Source: Chitinophagaceae bacterium (GTDB lineage: Bacteria; Bacteroidota; Bacteroidia; Chitinophagales; Chitinophagaceae). Taken from it: a DNA stretch of 64,000 nt. Made by a program: the position numbers and the translations under genes. Each line of letters opens with the position of its first letter. The first letter of the stretch is position 1. Location: contig JADJFD010000003.1 in assembly GCA_016708765.1 (NCBI GenBank), positions 496,001 through 560,000 of the forward strand, in the 5' to 3' direction. Shown piece after piece: positions 9,151 to 17,703 of this stretch. The notes under the pieces are model-generated. The model was not told the origin of the DNA. It did no database searches and saw only the letters and a program-made list of their open reading frames with translations.

Positions 9151-10175
9151 TTTTGTCTCACCAAAGCCTTGCCCATAGTATAGTGAAATGTACCAACTTG
9201 AATAGGCTCAGTTATTTTTGTATTTATCCATTTTTCGGCCTCCAATAAATAGGGCATGGCTTTGGCTACATTTCGCTGGTCAAGATAATAGTCCGCATTG
9301 TTGAGGTATAAATCAAGCATGTCGCTCCACCCTGATTCATTATTCTGTTTTTGCTCTACTAATTTTCTTAATGAGTCTGCATATATTTCTGCTTCCGCTA
9401 TTTGGCCAAGTCTTGTATAGGTAATGGACATCCCATTATAAAATGCACAAAGCCCAGCTATATAATCCCACAACAAAGGTTTTGCTAACCGATAATACTC
9501 CTGTGCTTTACTATAGTTATTACTTTTTTCGTATAAATCGCCAACGTTGAAATACGATACACCTAAATTTACTGAATCTGCATCCGAGCCCTTAAACTCA
9601 CCTCTTTCCATAGCTGCTTTTGAAAGTCCAAGGTTATTCAGCCGATAGTTAAGTTCTCGTTCAAGCCAACCAATAGACCCATAGTAATCGCTTAGGGTAG
9701 AATAGCATTTTCCTTTTATTGCAATATTACTTGTTGTATCTAGAATAGTATTTATTTCACCAGCCACTTGATCTCTCTTTGTTGTATAGCCTGCTGTATT
9801 AATGTACATATATAGAAGATCGAAAAGAGCAGTGTTAATTCGTTTGCTATTTTTTGAAAGTCTGGCATGTTGCAATGATTTTTCGTAATACACTATTGAA
9901 GAATCTCTATCGGTATCTTGATCGCAACTAGCAATGTAGTAATAAAACAGAGATAGATTTAAATTGTCAGAAGCATCAATAATTGAAGTAGCAAAATGGG
10001 CTACTTGCAAAGTATTCTTATATTGTTCAATTTTATTAAATGAATCGCAAACAACTGCCAGCCTTTGTAATTGTTCCTTTTTGGTTTTAAGGTTACTAAT
10101 ATCGGGTATAATACGCTGTGACCAACTGTTATTGCAGATAAAAAAAAATAAGGTAATGGCTATTAGCTTTTGCAT
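9093..10175 (-). CDS. Sensor histidine kinase, N-terminal TPR sensor part (frameshifted)
   Basis: 360 codons before an early stop. A signal peptide (AITLFFFICNNSWSQ) is followed by TPR-type helical repeats filling the rest (for example VNLGVSYFNVGDLYEKSNNY and AKAMPYLLEAEKWI), the usual periplasmic sensor of Bacteroidota TPR kinases. The reading VRQK runs into a run of seven A (complement of 9148-9154). One extra A would continue as VRQKKYNEALSHLKK, a perfect TPR, into the kinase frame ending at 8074. The intact protein would be about 700 residues. The start overlaps the regulator's stop by one base (TAATG), showing translational coupling. Confidence 0.85.
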   Translation of the reverse strand: MQKLIAITLFFFICNNSWSQRIIPDISNLKTKKEQLQRLAVVCDSFNKIEQYKNTLQVAHFATSIIDASDNLNLSLFYYYIASCDQDTDRDSSIVYYEKSLQHARLSKNSKRINTALFDLLYMYINTAGYTTKRDQVAGEINTILDTTSNIAIKGKCYSTLSDYYGSIGWLERELNYRLNNLGLSKAAMERGEFKGSDADSVNLGVSYFNVGDLYEKSNNYSKAQEYYRLAKPLLWDYIAGLCAFYNGMSITYTRLGQIAEAEIYADSLRKLVEQKQNNESGWSDMLDLYLNNADYYLDQRNVAKAMPYLLEAEKWINTKITEPIQVGTFHYTMGKALVRQKNTTKHYLILRKQKLLDHI

Positions 10176-10888
10176 TACATCAATTTTATTTTTGAAAGTA
10201 GGGCTTTGTAAGTTTTACCGATTGGAATTACCTGATTGCCGCAAATAATTTTATCAGTGTGCAGCTCTTTTATTTTATTTACAGCGACAGCATAACTACG
10301 GTGCACCCGTAAGAATTTATTACCGGATAGTTTTTCCAAAAAGCCGGTTAATGTTGTAAGTGTCATGTAGTTTTTATTTTCTGTGACAACTTTGGTATAA
10401 TCCTGCATGGCTTCCAGGTATATAATATCTTCTTGTGGCAGCTTTACATGGTTATGTCCTTCTTTTATGGTTAATGATTCTTTTTCAAAAAGCACTTCAT
10501 AAGAAATAGCCTTTTGTTTCATGCTCCAATATTCTTCTATACGTTTGGCTGTAAGTGCAAATCGTTCTGCGGTTAGTGGTTTCAGAATATAATCAAGTGC
10601 TGATAATTCAAATCCTTCCAATGCAAATTCCGGATGAGAGGTTATAAAAACAGCGACGGGTACTTTGGCTTTTAGTTTTCGTAGAATGTCAAGCCCGGAA
10701 TGTCCCGGCATTTCGATGTCGAGGAAAATTAAGTCGGGGTTTATTTCTTCAGCGGCAGCTAATCCTTCGGTTGTATTGGTATAACTTCCCTGATATTGTA
10801 AGAAAGGAAAAGCTGCTGCATATTCCTTTAATAAGAGCAGATCAACTACGTTATCGTCAATTGCAATGTACCGGATAGTTTTAAGCAT
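10175..10888 (-). CDS. LytTR-family response regulator
   Basis: About 237 residues. The receiver domain has the acidic pair in IAIDDN (residues 11-12), phospho-acceptor Asp about 57 in FLDIEMPGHSG, Thr/Ser in VFITSHPE and the conserved Lys in YILKPL. A LytTR DNA-binding domain follows (DIIYLEAMQDYTKVVT, LRVHRSYAVAVNKIKEL, IPIGKTY). The ATG at 10888 is preferred to the TTG one codon earlier. Its partner is the TPR kinase directly downstream. LytTR regulators usually pair with LytS-type kinases; here the partner is HisKA-type. The target could be the exported-protein block downstream (inference). Confidence 0.92.
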   Translation of the reverse strand: MLKTIRYIAIDDNVVDLLLLKEYAAAFPFLQYQGSYTNTTEGLAAAEEINPDLIFLDIEMPGHSGLDILRKLKAKVPVAVFITSHPEFALEGFELSALDYILKPLTAERFALTAKRIEEYWSMKQKAISYEVLFEKESLTIKEGHNHVKLPQEDIIYLEAMQDYTKVVTENKNYMTLTTLTGFLEKLSGNKFLRVHRSYAVAVNKIKELHTDKIICGNQVIPIGKTYKALLSKIKLM

Positions 10889-10922
10889 CAAAAGGACTGA
10901 TTATCAAACTCAAATATAAATG

Positions 10923-10950
10923 TTTGTATTGGCTTTTTTTCCGAAATTTG
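10923..10950 (+). promoter_or_regulatory. Possible odhB promoter
   Basis: TTTG at 10923-10926 and GAAATTTG at 10943-10950 resemble the Bacteroidota -33 (TTG) and -7 (TAnnTTTG) boxes, with one mismatch in the -7 box and 16 bases between. They lie 20 bases before the odhB ATG. This is a motif match only. Confidence 0.25.
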
Positions 10951-10969
10951 CCCCATTTAAGATACGAAT

Positions 10970-11965
10970 ATGATAGATATTAAAGTTCCTACAGTTGGAG
11001 AATCCATTAGTGAAGTAACCTTGCTGAAATGGACCAAGAAAGATGGCGAATATGTGGAAAGAGACGAGGTGATTGCTGAGTTGGAAAGCGAAAAAGCAAC
11101 TTTTGAAGTAAATGCAGAACAAGCTGGAGTTTTAAAACAGGGTTCAATAGCCGAAGGTGATGCTATTAAGATAGGTGATGTACTGGCAAGTATTGATGAT
11201 ACTGCACCAAAGCCTGAGAAGTCGGCAGCGGATGTTGCTGAACCAATGGTAAAATTTGAAAATGATAATGGATCAGAGAAAAAGCAGGCTGCTTCTTCTG
11301 CTCCTGTAACTTCTGTGCCAAATGATATAAAGGCCAGCCCTGCAGCTTCTGCAATGATTGCTGATAAAAAAGTAGATTTAAAAACAGTAAAACCAACTGG
11401 CCCAGCAGGAAAAATTTTGAAAGAAGATGTATTAGTAGCTCTTTCCAATCCTGGTAAAAAAGCTTTTGCCGGAACAGATTTATATAGCCGTAATGTGCGA
11501 ATGGAGAAGATGAGTAACCTTCGCAAAACAATTTCCAGAAGATTAGTTGAGGCAAAGAATACTACTGCAATGCTTACCACTTTTAATGAAGTGGACATGA
11601 CCAATATTATGGATATAAGGAAGCAGTACAAAGACAAGTTTAAAGAAATGCATGGAGTTGGGCTTGGCTTTATGAGCTTCTTTGCAAAAGCTTGTTCAAC
11701 AGCATTGGCTGAATGGCCAACAGTGAATGCTTATATTGATGGTGACCAGTTAGTGTATCATGATTATGCAGACATCAGTATTGCGGTAAGTACTCCAAGG
11801 GGATTAACAGTGCCAGTAATGCGTAATGTAGAGAGTATGAGTATGGCTGATGTAGAAAGAAGTGTTGTTGAATTGGCTGGCAAAGCAAGAGACAGCAAAC
11901 TTACTGCTGATGATTTAACTGGCGGTACATTCACTATTACTAATGGGGAGTGTTTGGATCGTTAA
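10970..11965 (+). CDS. odhB: Dihydrolipoamide succinyltransferase (E2), N-terminal part (frameshifted)
   Basis: The E2 core of the 2-oxoglutarate dehydrogenase complex moves succinyl groups from lipoamide to CoA. A lipoyl domain is visible (VPTVGESISEVTL; lipoylated Lys in ELESEKATFEV), then an Ala/Lys/Pro linker with a peripheral-subunit-binding domain (KPTGPAGKILKEDVL), then the catalytic domain (RKTISRRLVEAKNTTAMLTT). The frame breaks at GGTFTITNGE near 11946: four G where five would give TNGGVFGSLMSTP, the family sequence, continuing in the ORF to 12213. A core TCA enzyme is unlikely to be truly broken, so an assembly error is likely. Confidence 0.92.
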   Translation: MIDIKVPTVGESISEVTLLKWTKKDGEYVERDEVIAELESEKATFEVNAEQAGVLKQGSIAEGDAIKIGDVLASIDDTAPKPEKSAADVAEPMVKFENDNGSEKKQAASSAPVTSVPNDIKASPAASAMIADKKVDLKTVKPTGPAGKILKEDVLVALSNPGKKAFAGTDLYSRNVRMEKMSNLRKTISRRLVEAKNTTAMLTTFNEVDMTNIMDIRKQYKDKFKEMHGVGLGFMSFFAKACSTALAEWPTVNAYIDGDQLVYHDYADISIAVSTPRGLTVPVMRNVESMSMADVERSVVELAGKARDSKLTADDLTGGTFTITNGECLDR

Positions 11966-12213
11966 TGAGTACACCAATTATTAATATTCCACAAAGTGCA
12001 ATATTGGGAATGCACAAAATTCAGGATAGGCCAATGGCCATTAATGGTCAAGTTGTAATAAAGCCTATGATGTATCTGGCTCTTAGCTATGATCATCGGA
12101 TTGTTGATGGAAAAGAATCTGTAAGCTTCTTAGTGAGAGTAAAGGAATTACTGGAGAATCCAGAACAATTGTTAATTGGGAAAGACCCAGTAAAAACTTT
12201 ATTAGAACTTTAA
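11950..12213 (+). CDS. odhB: Dihydrolipoamide succinyltransferase (E2), C-terminal part (frameshifted)
   Basis: Continuation of the E2 catalytic domain in the frame reached by adding one G near 11945-11948. It carries FGSLMSTPIINIPQSAILGM and the active-site motif ALSYDHRIVDG, whose His and Asp are the acyltransferase catalytic residues, and ends KELLENPEQLLI. Together with 10970-11965 it makes a protein of about 414 residues, normal for this enzyme. A terminator follows the stop. Confidence 0.9.
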   Translation: MFGSLMSTPIINIPQSAILGMHKIQDRPMAINGQVVIKPMMYLALSYDHRIVDGKESVSFLVRVKELLENPEQLLIGKDPVKTLLEL

Positions 12214-12234
12214 ATAGTATATAAAAGAATTTTA

Positions 12235-12266
12235 AAATGGTCAGATAATATGTCTGACCATTTTTA
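12235..12266 (+). terminator. Terminator after odhB
   Basis: AAATGGTCAGA, a short loop, then TCTGACCATTT and further T residues: an intrinsic terminator about 20 bases after the odhB stop and just before the GTG start of the methyltransferase gene. Confidence 0.8.
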
Positions 12267-12279
12267 TTAAAATCACAAA

Positions 12280-13446
12280 GTGAGTCGCTATCATTCATAT
12301 CTGAATACTGCTGTAACCATCCTTACTAATTATAAAGGCGAAGAACCTTTTGCTGGGTATATCAAACAATTTTTTTCTGCCAATAAAAAATACGGCAGTA
12401 AAGACCGGAAAAGTATTTCTCACTTATGTTATTGTTATTTCAGAACAGGAAAGGCATTGCCCAAATTATCGGTGGAAGATAGAATAGTGGCAGGTCTGTT
12501 TCTTTGCTCTTCAGAAGAAAATGAAATGCTAACATTTTTAAAACAAGAATGGGGCTTACATACTGGTTTGTCAATAGAAGAAAAATTTATTTTAATTGAT
12601 AGTGATTTAACAAAACAAGATATTTTTCCTTGGAAAGAAGAATGCAGTGAATGGTTATCTGCCGAATTGTTTACTGAATCTTTTTTACAGCAGCCTGATT
12701 TGTTTTTACGAATGCGGCCGGGAAAAGAAAAACAGGTAAAAGCCAAATTGAAAAATGCGGAAATTGATTTTAAAACTATAAGCAATAGTTGCATAGCATT
12801 ATCAAACAATACTAAGATTGATGCTGTATTGGAAACGGATAATGAAGTTGTAATACAGGATTACAGTTCGCAACGGGTTGCTGAATTTTTCCCAATGAAT
12901 ATTGATGGAAATATTAAAGTTGTTTGGGATTGCTGTGCTGCCAGCGGAGGAAAATCTATTTTAGCAAAAGATGTGCTCGGTAATATTCAGTTGACTGTAA
13001 GTGATGTAAGAGAAAATATTTTATATAATTTGAAAAAACGATTTGAAGCAGCTGGTATAAATAATTACAAATCGTTTATTGCTGATCTTGCCAACCCAAA
13101 ACAAGCTGTTCCTGCTGAATCTTTTGATTTGATTATTGCTGATGTTCCATGCAGTGGTAGTGGAACATGGAGCCGCACACCTGAGCAATTATATTATTTC
13201 GAACCAGCGAAAATTGATGTGTATGCAAAGCTCCAGAAAAGTATTTTGAAAAATGTACTTATGGCTTTGAAGCCGGGAGGCTATTTTTTATACATCACCT
13301 GTTCTGTTTTTAAAAAAGAAAATGAAGGAGCAGTAAACTATCTACTAGAAAATTTTACTTTAAAAGTACTAAAGATGGAATTGTTGAAAGGTTATGAGCT
13401 AAAAGCCGATACCATGTTTGTAGCTCTTCTGCAAAAGCAATTATAA
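12280..13446 (+). CDS. RsmB/NOL1-type RNA cytosine-5 methyltransferase
   Basis: 388 residues, SAM-dependent m5C methyltransferase of the RsmB/NOP2/Sun family that acts on rRNA in the cytoplasm. SAM-binding motif I is WDCCAASGGKSILAK. The motif IV catalytic region is DVPCSGSGTWSRTPE and the motif VI catalytic Cys is in YITCSVFKKENEG. The N-terminal part has the helical SRYHSYLNTA layout with an RNA-binding function in this family. The start is GTG at 12280, 67 bases after odhB and just past its terminator. The 3' end overlaps the convergent subtilase gene by 6 bases. Whether it is RsmB (C967) itself cannot be decided from sequence alone. Confidence 0.85.
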   Translation: MSRYHSYLNTAVTILTNYKGEEPFAGYIKQFFSANKKYGSKDRKSISHLCYCYFRTGKALPKLSVEDRIVAGLFLCSSEENEMLTFLKQEWGLHTGLSIEEKFILIDSDLTKQDIFPWKEECSEWLSAELFTESFLQQPDLFLRMRPGKEKQVKAKLKNAEIDFKTISNSCIALSNNTKIDAVLETDNEVVIQDYSSQRVAEFFPMNIDGNIKVVWDCCAASGGKSILAKDVLGNIQLTVSDVRENILYNLKKRFEAAGINNYKSFIADLANPKQAVPAESFDLIIADVPCSGSGTWSRTPEQLYYFEPAKIDVYAKLQKSILKNVLMALKPGGYFLYITCSVFKKENEGAVNYLLENFTLKVLKMELLKGYELKADTMFVALLQKQL

Positions 13447-15447
13447 AATAAAAGCTTCTACTGTTCCTAATACTTCTTTCTCGTTATAGAACTTGATATA
13501 GTAAATGCCGGGAGCAAATTTACCCATTGTTATTTCGATGATCTTTTTACCAACAGCTTTTGAATCTTTCAATTGTAAAACTAAACTGCCCTTGCTGTCA
13601 TAAATATTGATGTGCATATTGTTGATTGGAAAAGGTGTTTCTACAATAAGTGTCAGGTTTTTGTTGCTAACCGGATTCGGTTGAACTGTAATGAGTTCCT
13701 TAAATGGTTCTGGAGGAATGACAATGACACAATTTGTTGGGGAATTAACATTTGTTGTGTCGATATAAATAGCAGTAAAACTTGTAGCTGCTGTATCAAT
13801 TATTTGACGGATACGGTAAGAGTAATTGCCTGTAGTTAGTCCAGTCACATCATTTATAAACTGGTAATTTCTATTTGTCAATGTAGTGCCTGCTTGCGGA
13901 TTTATTGTCCCCACTTTTGTATACACAGATTCTGCGGGACCTTTTCTTTCTACTTCATATTTCATAGCAGCAATATCTTTACTGCTCCAACTTATTATTA
14001 CATTACAATTTGCAATAGTTGAAGAAGAAGTGGCATAGTCAACTAACAGATTTGAAAATGCAAGCTTCATATTCGGAATTCCATAACCTATTCTGTCGTC
14101 TGGTGTAGAAAATTTGCTACTGGCTTTTTGCAATTCACGGATGATCCGCATATTATTAAACTCTGGAAAGCCTTGCCATAAGCAAGTACCTAAGCCTGCC
14201 ATATTCGGACAAGCAAAAGATGTTCCGTTTGAAAAGCCAATTGTGTTAGCATTGGTTTGTATCATAGCAGATACACCAACCGAAGACATATCTGGTTTTA
14301 TTTGCCCATCACTTGAAGGCCCATAGCTGGAAAAACTTCCAATAACTCCAGACGCAGTAACTGCACCGACAGCTACAACACTATCTGCATCCGAAGGAGT
14401 AATTAAAAACTTCCACGGTTTATTGCCTTCATTCCCAATTGAATTAAAAACAAGCATACCTTTTTTGGCAGCCATGTCCGCACCTTTAGAAGCAATAGTG
14501 GTATTGCCATTCATATCTGCATAAGTATAATTGAAGGACGCATTGTCAAAATCATAATAGCCAACTGAAGAAGAAATGATATCTGCACCAGAACTATCTG
14601 CTTTTTCAACGCCACAAACCCAATTGAATTCCTCAATGGGATATTCGCCATTATCGTCCTCCGTTTTGTAAAGCCAGAAAGAAGCTTTTGGTGCTTTCCC
14701 GATAAACTGCCCGGGAATATTTGCCGCAATTGTTGAAAAGCAATTCATGCCATGGCTTCCATCATTGGTTACATTGGATTCCCTGTTTACAAAATCCCAG
14801 GTGCCTAATATTTGGTTTTGAAGTCTTACACTATCAAAAGCATTTAAAACAGTATAGTTGTTGTATCCATTATCAAGCATTCCTATTTGCATGCCTTGTC
14901 CCCTTAAGCCAATATTGTGTAGAAATTCGCCATTGTGCAGATGAATCTCATTGAATGAGTTAGTGCCATAATTAAAATAATCAGCAGTTACTTGCTCTGT
15001 TCTTTGTGAAAAGTCAACGGGAGTTATATTTTCTTCAAGTTCAAATTTATTTCTTAATTCATTTCTTCCGTTCTCTCCAGTTCTTGCAGCAATACCATTT
15101 ACACTTTGTACAAATGGAAATGCGTTAATGGTTGTAATGGCAGTTTGATTGCTTACCTGAATGGAAATTGCATTTTGCCACTTTGAAATATTCAGAACCG
15201 TAACGTTGGGTGTATTGGCAATTTGTGTAATGTAGGATTGACTAACTGGCAAATCTGTACTATCTATAGCAATGCCATATTTTACTCTTCTGTCAATAGC
15301 TCTTTGCGATAAATAAGTAGATGGATTTGCAATTGTGTTTGCTGTGCCGCCTTTGTTTCTTAATTTGACCTGATAACGGGTAAACTGTGCTTGAGATATA
15401 GTACACAATCCAATGACTAAGGATAGAAGGATAAGATTTTTTTTCAT
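13441..15447 (-). CDS. Secreted S8 subtilisin-like protease with T9SS C-terminal domain
   Basis: About 668 residues; ATG at 15447 (MKKNLILLSLVIGL) preferred to the GTG two codons upstream. The signal peptide ends near TISQAQ. An inhibitor-like propeptide region precedes the S8 domain with catalytic Asp about 192 (GMLDNGYNN), His about 232 (DGSHGMN) and Ser about 410 (NGTSFACPNMAG). A fibronectin-like region follows. The last ~80 residues are a type IX secretion Por tail (VQPNPVSNKNLTL, IYDSKGSLVLQL, FAPGIYYIKFYN). It is expected to be exported through T9SS and attached to or released from the cell surface. Confidence 0.92.
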   Translation of the reverse strand: MKKNLILLSLVIGLCTISQAQFTRYQVKLRNKGGTANTIANPSTYLSQRAIDRRVKYGIAIDSTDLPVSQSYITQIANTPNVTVLNISKWQNAISIQVSNQTAITTINAFPFVQSVNGIAARTGENGRNELRNKFELEENITPVDFSQRTEQVTADYFNYGTNSFNEIHLHNGEFLHNIGLRGQGMQIGMLDNGYNNYTVLNAFDSVRLQNQILGTWDFVNRESNVTNDGSHGMNCFSTIAANIPGQFIGKAPKASFWLYKTEDDNGEYPIEEFNWVCGVEKADSSGADIISSSVGYYDFDNASFNYTYADMNGNTTIASKGADMAAKKGMLVFNSIGNEGNKPWKFLITPSDADSVVAVGAVTASGVIGSFSSYGPSSDGQIKPDMSSVGVSAMIQTNANTIGFSNGTSFACPNMAGLGTCLWQGFPEFNNMRIIRELQKASSKFSTPDDRIGYGIPNMKLAFSNLLVDYATSSSTIANCNVIISWSSKDIAAMKYEVERKGPAESVYTKVGTINPQAGTTLTNRNYQFINDVTGLTTGNYSYRIRQIIDTAATSFTAIYIDTTNVNSPTNCVIVIPPEPFKELITVQPNPVSNKNLTLIVETPFPINNMHINIYDSKGSLVLQLKDSKAVGKKIIEITMGKFAPGIYYIKFYNEKEVLGTVEAFIL

Positions 15448-15499
15448 GTACACACAAGTCGTCTTAATGACTTTCCAAATTTACGTAATAGACGAGAGA

Positions 15500-16264
15500 T
15501 TAGTTATGGTCAATCATCCACAAAGTAATACCAAAACCTGTTTTATAAGGGCCGGCAGGATTTCCAGTGTTTGGTTGATATTCCCAAAGTTCATATTCTC
15601 TGTAAATTAAACCGATGTTTTTCGAATATCTTTCAACACCTCTTGATTTGGCAGCATAAGAAGTGGGGCTGGTAATAGGAACATTAAAAGCCTCATCTAT
15701 TTGTTCTACTGTTTGTACATCAGTGTAATTAATTCCACCGTAACTAAAGGAACTTAATTCGTCATAACTATATTCCCAATCTTCTATATTATCATCGTTA
15801 CTGAAATTATATGCCGCATTATAGGGATTGTCTGGGAAATATTTATTTCCTTTCCATGAGAACCCAAACCTTACAGGTGAATGTAATTTGATAAATCGAA
15901 GATTATTTTCTGTAACTTCTATTTGATCAGATAGTGTGGTAACTGTATAGCTTCCAACTTCCTGCCAAGGCTGAAGTCCGGCAACATCTCTTAGTGAACG
16001 ATAAATGCGATAAGCAGGTCTTCCTTCAGCATCTGTAATTATAGCATCAACTCTGTGTTTGATCTGGTAGCTACGTATTTCAGTATCCTTTCCAAAATTG
16101 ACGAACACCATCGAGTCAACTCGGTATGTTATGTATTTACCAACAGCAAGTGGCATATAGGTATCTGCTGTTTCAATTGTAAAGTCATCTTTTTCATTGC
16201 ATGAAAAAAAACCAATAGCAACGAATGCAAAAAGGCTGAGGCGGAATATTGACTGAAGTCTCAT
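15500..16264 (-). CDS. Lipoprotein of unknown function
   Basis: 254 residues. Signal peptide with lipobox FFSC (Cys about 22), then ADTYMPLAVGKYITYRVDSM, a start seen in conserved Bacteroidota lipoproteins of unknown role. The rest is beta-rich with many aromatic residues (SSFSYGGINYTDVQ, YREYELWEYQ). No catalytic motif. It follows mnmA on the minus strand after a terminator-containing gap, and the subtilase starts 53 bases after its stop. Likely an envelope protein. Confidence 0.8.
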   Translation of the reverse strand: MRLQSIFRLSLFAFVAIGFFSCNEKDDFTIETADTYMPLAVGKYITYRVDSMVFVNFGKDTEIRSYQIKHRVDAIITDAEGRPAYRIYRSLRDVAGLQPWQEVGSYTVTTLSDQIEVTENNLRFIKLHSPVRFGFSWKGNKYFPDNPYNAAYNFSNDDNIEDWEYSYDELSSFSYGGINYTDVQTVEQIDEAFNVPITSPTSYAAKSRGVERYSKNIGLIYREYELWEYQPNTGNPAGPYKTGFGITLWMIDHN

Positions 16265-16332
16265 AAGTGGTTTTTCTGTATTTACGGATACAATTGTTAT
16301 TTAGTTGCAGACCGGTTTAAAATGTACCTAGC

Positions 16333-16354
16333 TGCTTGAAACTTCGCTTTTCAA
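16333..16354. other. Small hairpin downstream of mnmA
   Basis: GCTTGAAA and TTTCAAGC form an eight-base stem with a six-base loop in the 182-base gap between mnmA and the lipoprotein gene. It may be a second stop signal or a processing structure. Confidence 0.35.
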
Positions 16355-16382
16355 GCTATATTTCATAAATAAAACTACAAAC

Positions 16383-16411
16383 AAAAAGCGGGGAAACATA
16401 GTATCCCCACT
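16383..16411 (-). terminator. Terminator after mnmA
   Basis: Read on the minus strand, GTGGGGA, a nine-base loop and TCCCCGC lead into a T run. The structure lies about 36 bases after the mnmA stop. Confidence 0.75.
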
Positions 16412-16446
16412 TAAAAACGTATATTTTTTGTGTTTATTGTCTGATT

Positions 16447-17550
16447 TTAAACGAGTTCGCCTCTTTGAATAATCCCACCGCCAATTACATCATCACCTTC
16501 ATAAAACACAGCACTTTGACCCGGCGCAATACCTTTTACATTTTCGTAGAACCTTACTTTCATAATGCCGTTCTCAGGATAAATAGTAGACAAACTGCCT
16601 TTGTCTTTGTACCGGATCTTCGTTACAGCTTCCATACCGGGAGTGATGCTATCGTATTTAATTAAATTTAATTTTCCAACCTGCATGTCATTTTGTTCTA
16701 AGTCCTGCTCATTTCCCAGCACTACTGTATTGTTATCAGGATCAATCTTCGTTACAAATACCGGTTTGCCAAATGCAATATCCAATCCTTTACGTTGTCC
16801 GATGGTATAAAAGGGATAGCCTTTGTGTTGTCCAAGTATGTTTCCATTTTTATCTACAAAATTACCGCCTGCTACTTTTTCTTCGAGACCATCTACTCTT
16901 CTTTTTAAAAAGCCACGGTAATCATTGTCTGGTACAAAGCATATTTCATAGCTCTCACTTTTCTTTGCTAATTCCGGGTAACCAAAGTCTAAGGCCATTT
17001 GCCTTATTTCTGTTTTGCGGTAAGGAGCTAATGGCAGCAATGTTCTGTTTAATAAATCCTGTTGCAAACCCCATAAAGCATAACTCTGATCTTTTGTTTC
17101 ATCAATGGCTTTGCTTATAACAAAACGTCCATTATCATGTTGACGAACTTTTGCATAATGCCCTGTTGCAATAAACTCGCAACCCAAGGCATCAGCCTTT
17201 TTTAATAATGCCCGCCATTTAATATGTGTATTGCAAAGAACACATGGATTAGGTGTTCTTCCTGCTAAATATTCATCTACAAAATTGTCGATAACAAAAC
17301 TGCCAAATTCTTCTCTTATATCCAATATATAATGTGGAAATCCATGTTCAACAGCAGCTTGCCTTGCATCATTAAAGCTATCTACATTGCAGCAGCCTGT
17401 CTCTTTTTTGCTTCCGCCACTTGCTGTATAATCCCATGTTTTCATGGTGATGCCAACCACCTCATAACCTTCATTATGAAGCATAAGGGCTACTACGGTA
17501 CTGTCTATACCGCCGCTCATTGCCACCAACACTTTACCTTTTTTGCTCAT
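16447..17550 (-). CDS. mnmA: tRNA 2-thiouridine(34) synthase MnmA
   Basis: About 367 residues. The enzyme activates U34 of Lys, Glu and Gln tRNAs with ATP and inserts sulfur. The PP-loop is MSGGIDSTVVA, the tRNA-binding and catalytic Cys stands in RTPNPCVLCN, the second Cys in the ESYEICFVPDNDYRGF block, and GHYAKV is also typical. The C-terminal beta-barrel ends with ENVKGIAPGQSAVFYEGDDV, also characteristic. I chose the ATG at 17550 (MSKKGKVLVAMSGG); the longer frame to 17637 adds 29 atypical residues. Divergent from the M14 peptidase gene. Confidence 0.95.
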   Translation of the reverse strand: MSKKGKVLVAMSGGIDSTVVALMLHNEGYEVVGITMKTWDYTASGGSKKETGCCNVDSFNDARQAAVEHGFPHYILDIREEFGSFVIDNFVDEYLAGRTPNPCVLCNTHIKWRALLKKADALGCEFIATGHYAKVRQHDNGRFVISKAIDETKDQSYALWGLQQDLLNRTLLPLAPYRKTEIRQMALDFGYPELAKKSESYEICFVPDNDYRGFLKRRVDGLEEKVAGGNFVDKNGNILGQHKGYPFYTIGQRKGLDIAFGKPVFVTKIDPDNNTVVLGNEQDLEQNDMQVGKLNLIKYDSITPGMEAVTKIRYKDKGSLSTIYPENGIMKVRFYENVKGIAPGQSAVFYEGDDVIGGGIIQRGELV

Positions 17551-17703
17551 ATCATTCAAAAATTTGCAATCCGCCTGCGTTGAAACTACGGCGGACAAAG
17601 CAGCAAATATACAACGAAATTGACCGTTGGCTCTCATCCATTTCTTTCCATATCGTTACGCATTATTGCTTAATTTCCATTTTTTAAATATAACTACTAC
17701 TGT

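Noticed and set aside
10957..11637. Minus-strand open frame of 226 codons
   Set aside because: It lies antisense to odhB and has the Ser/Phe/Leu-rich look of a shadow frame.
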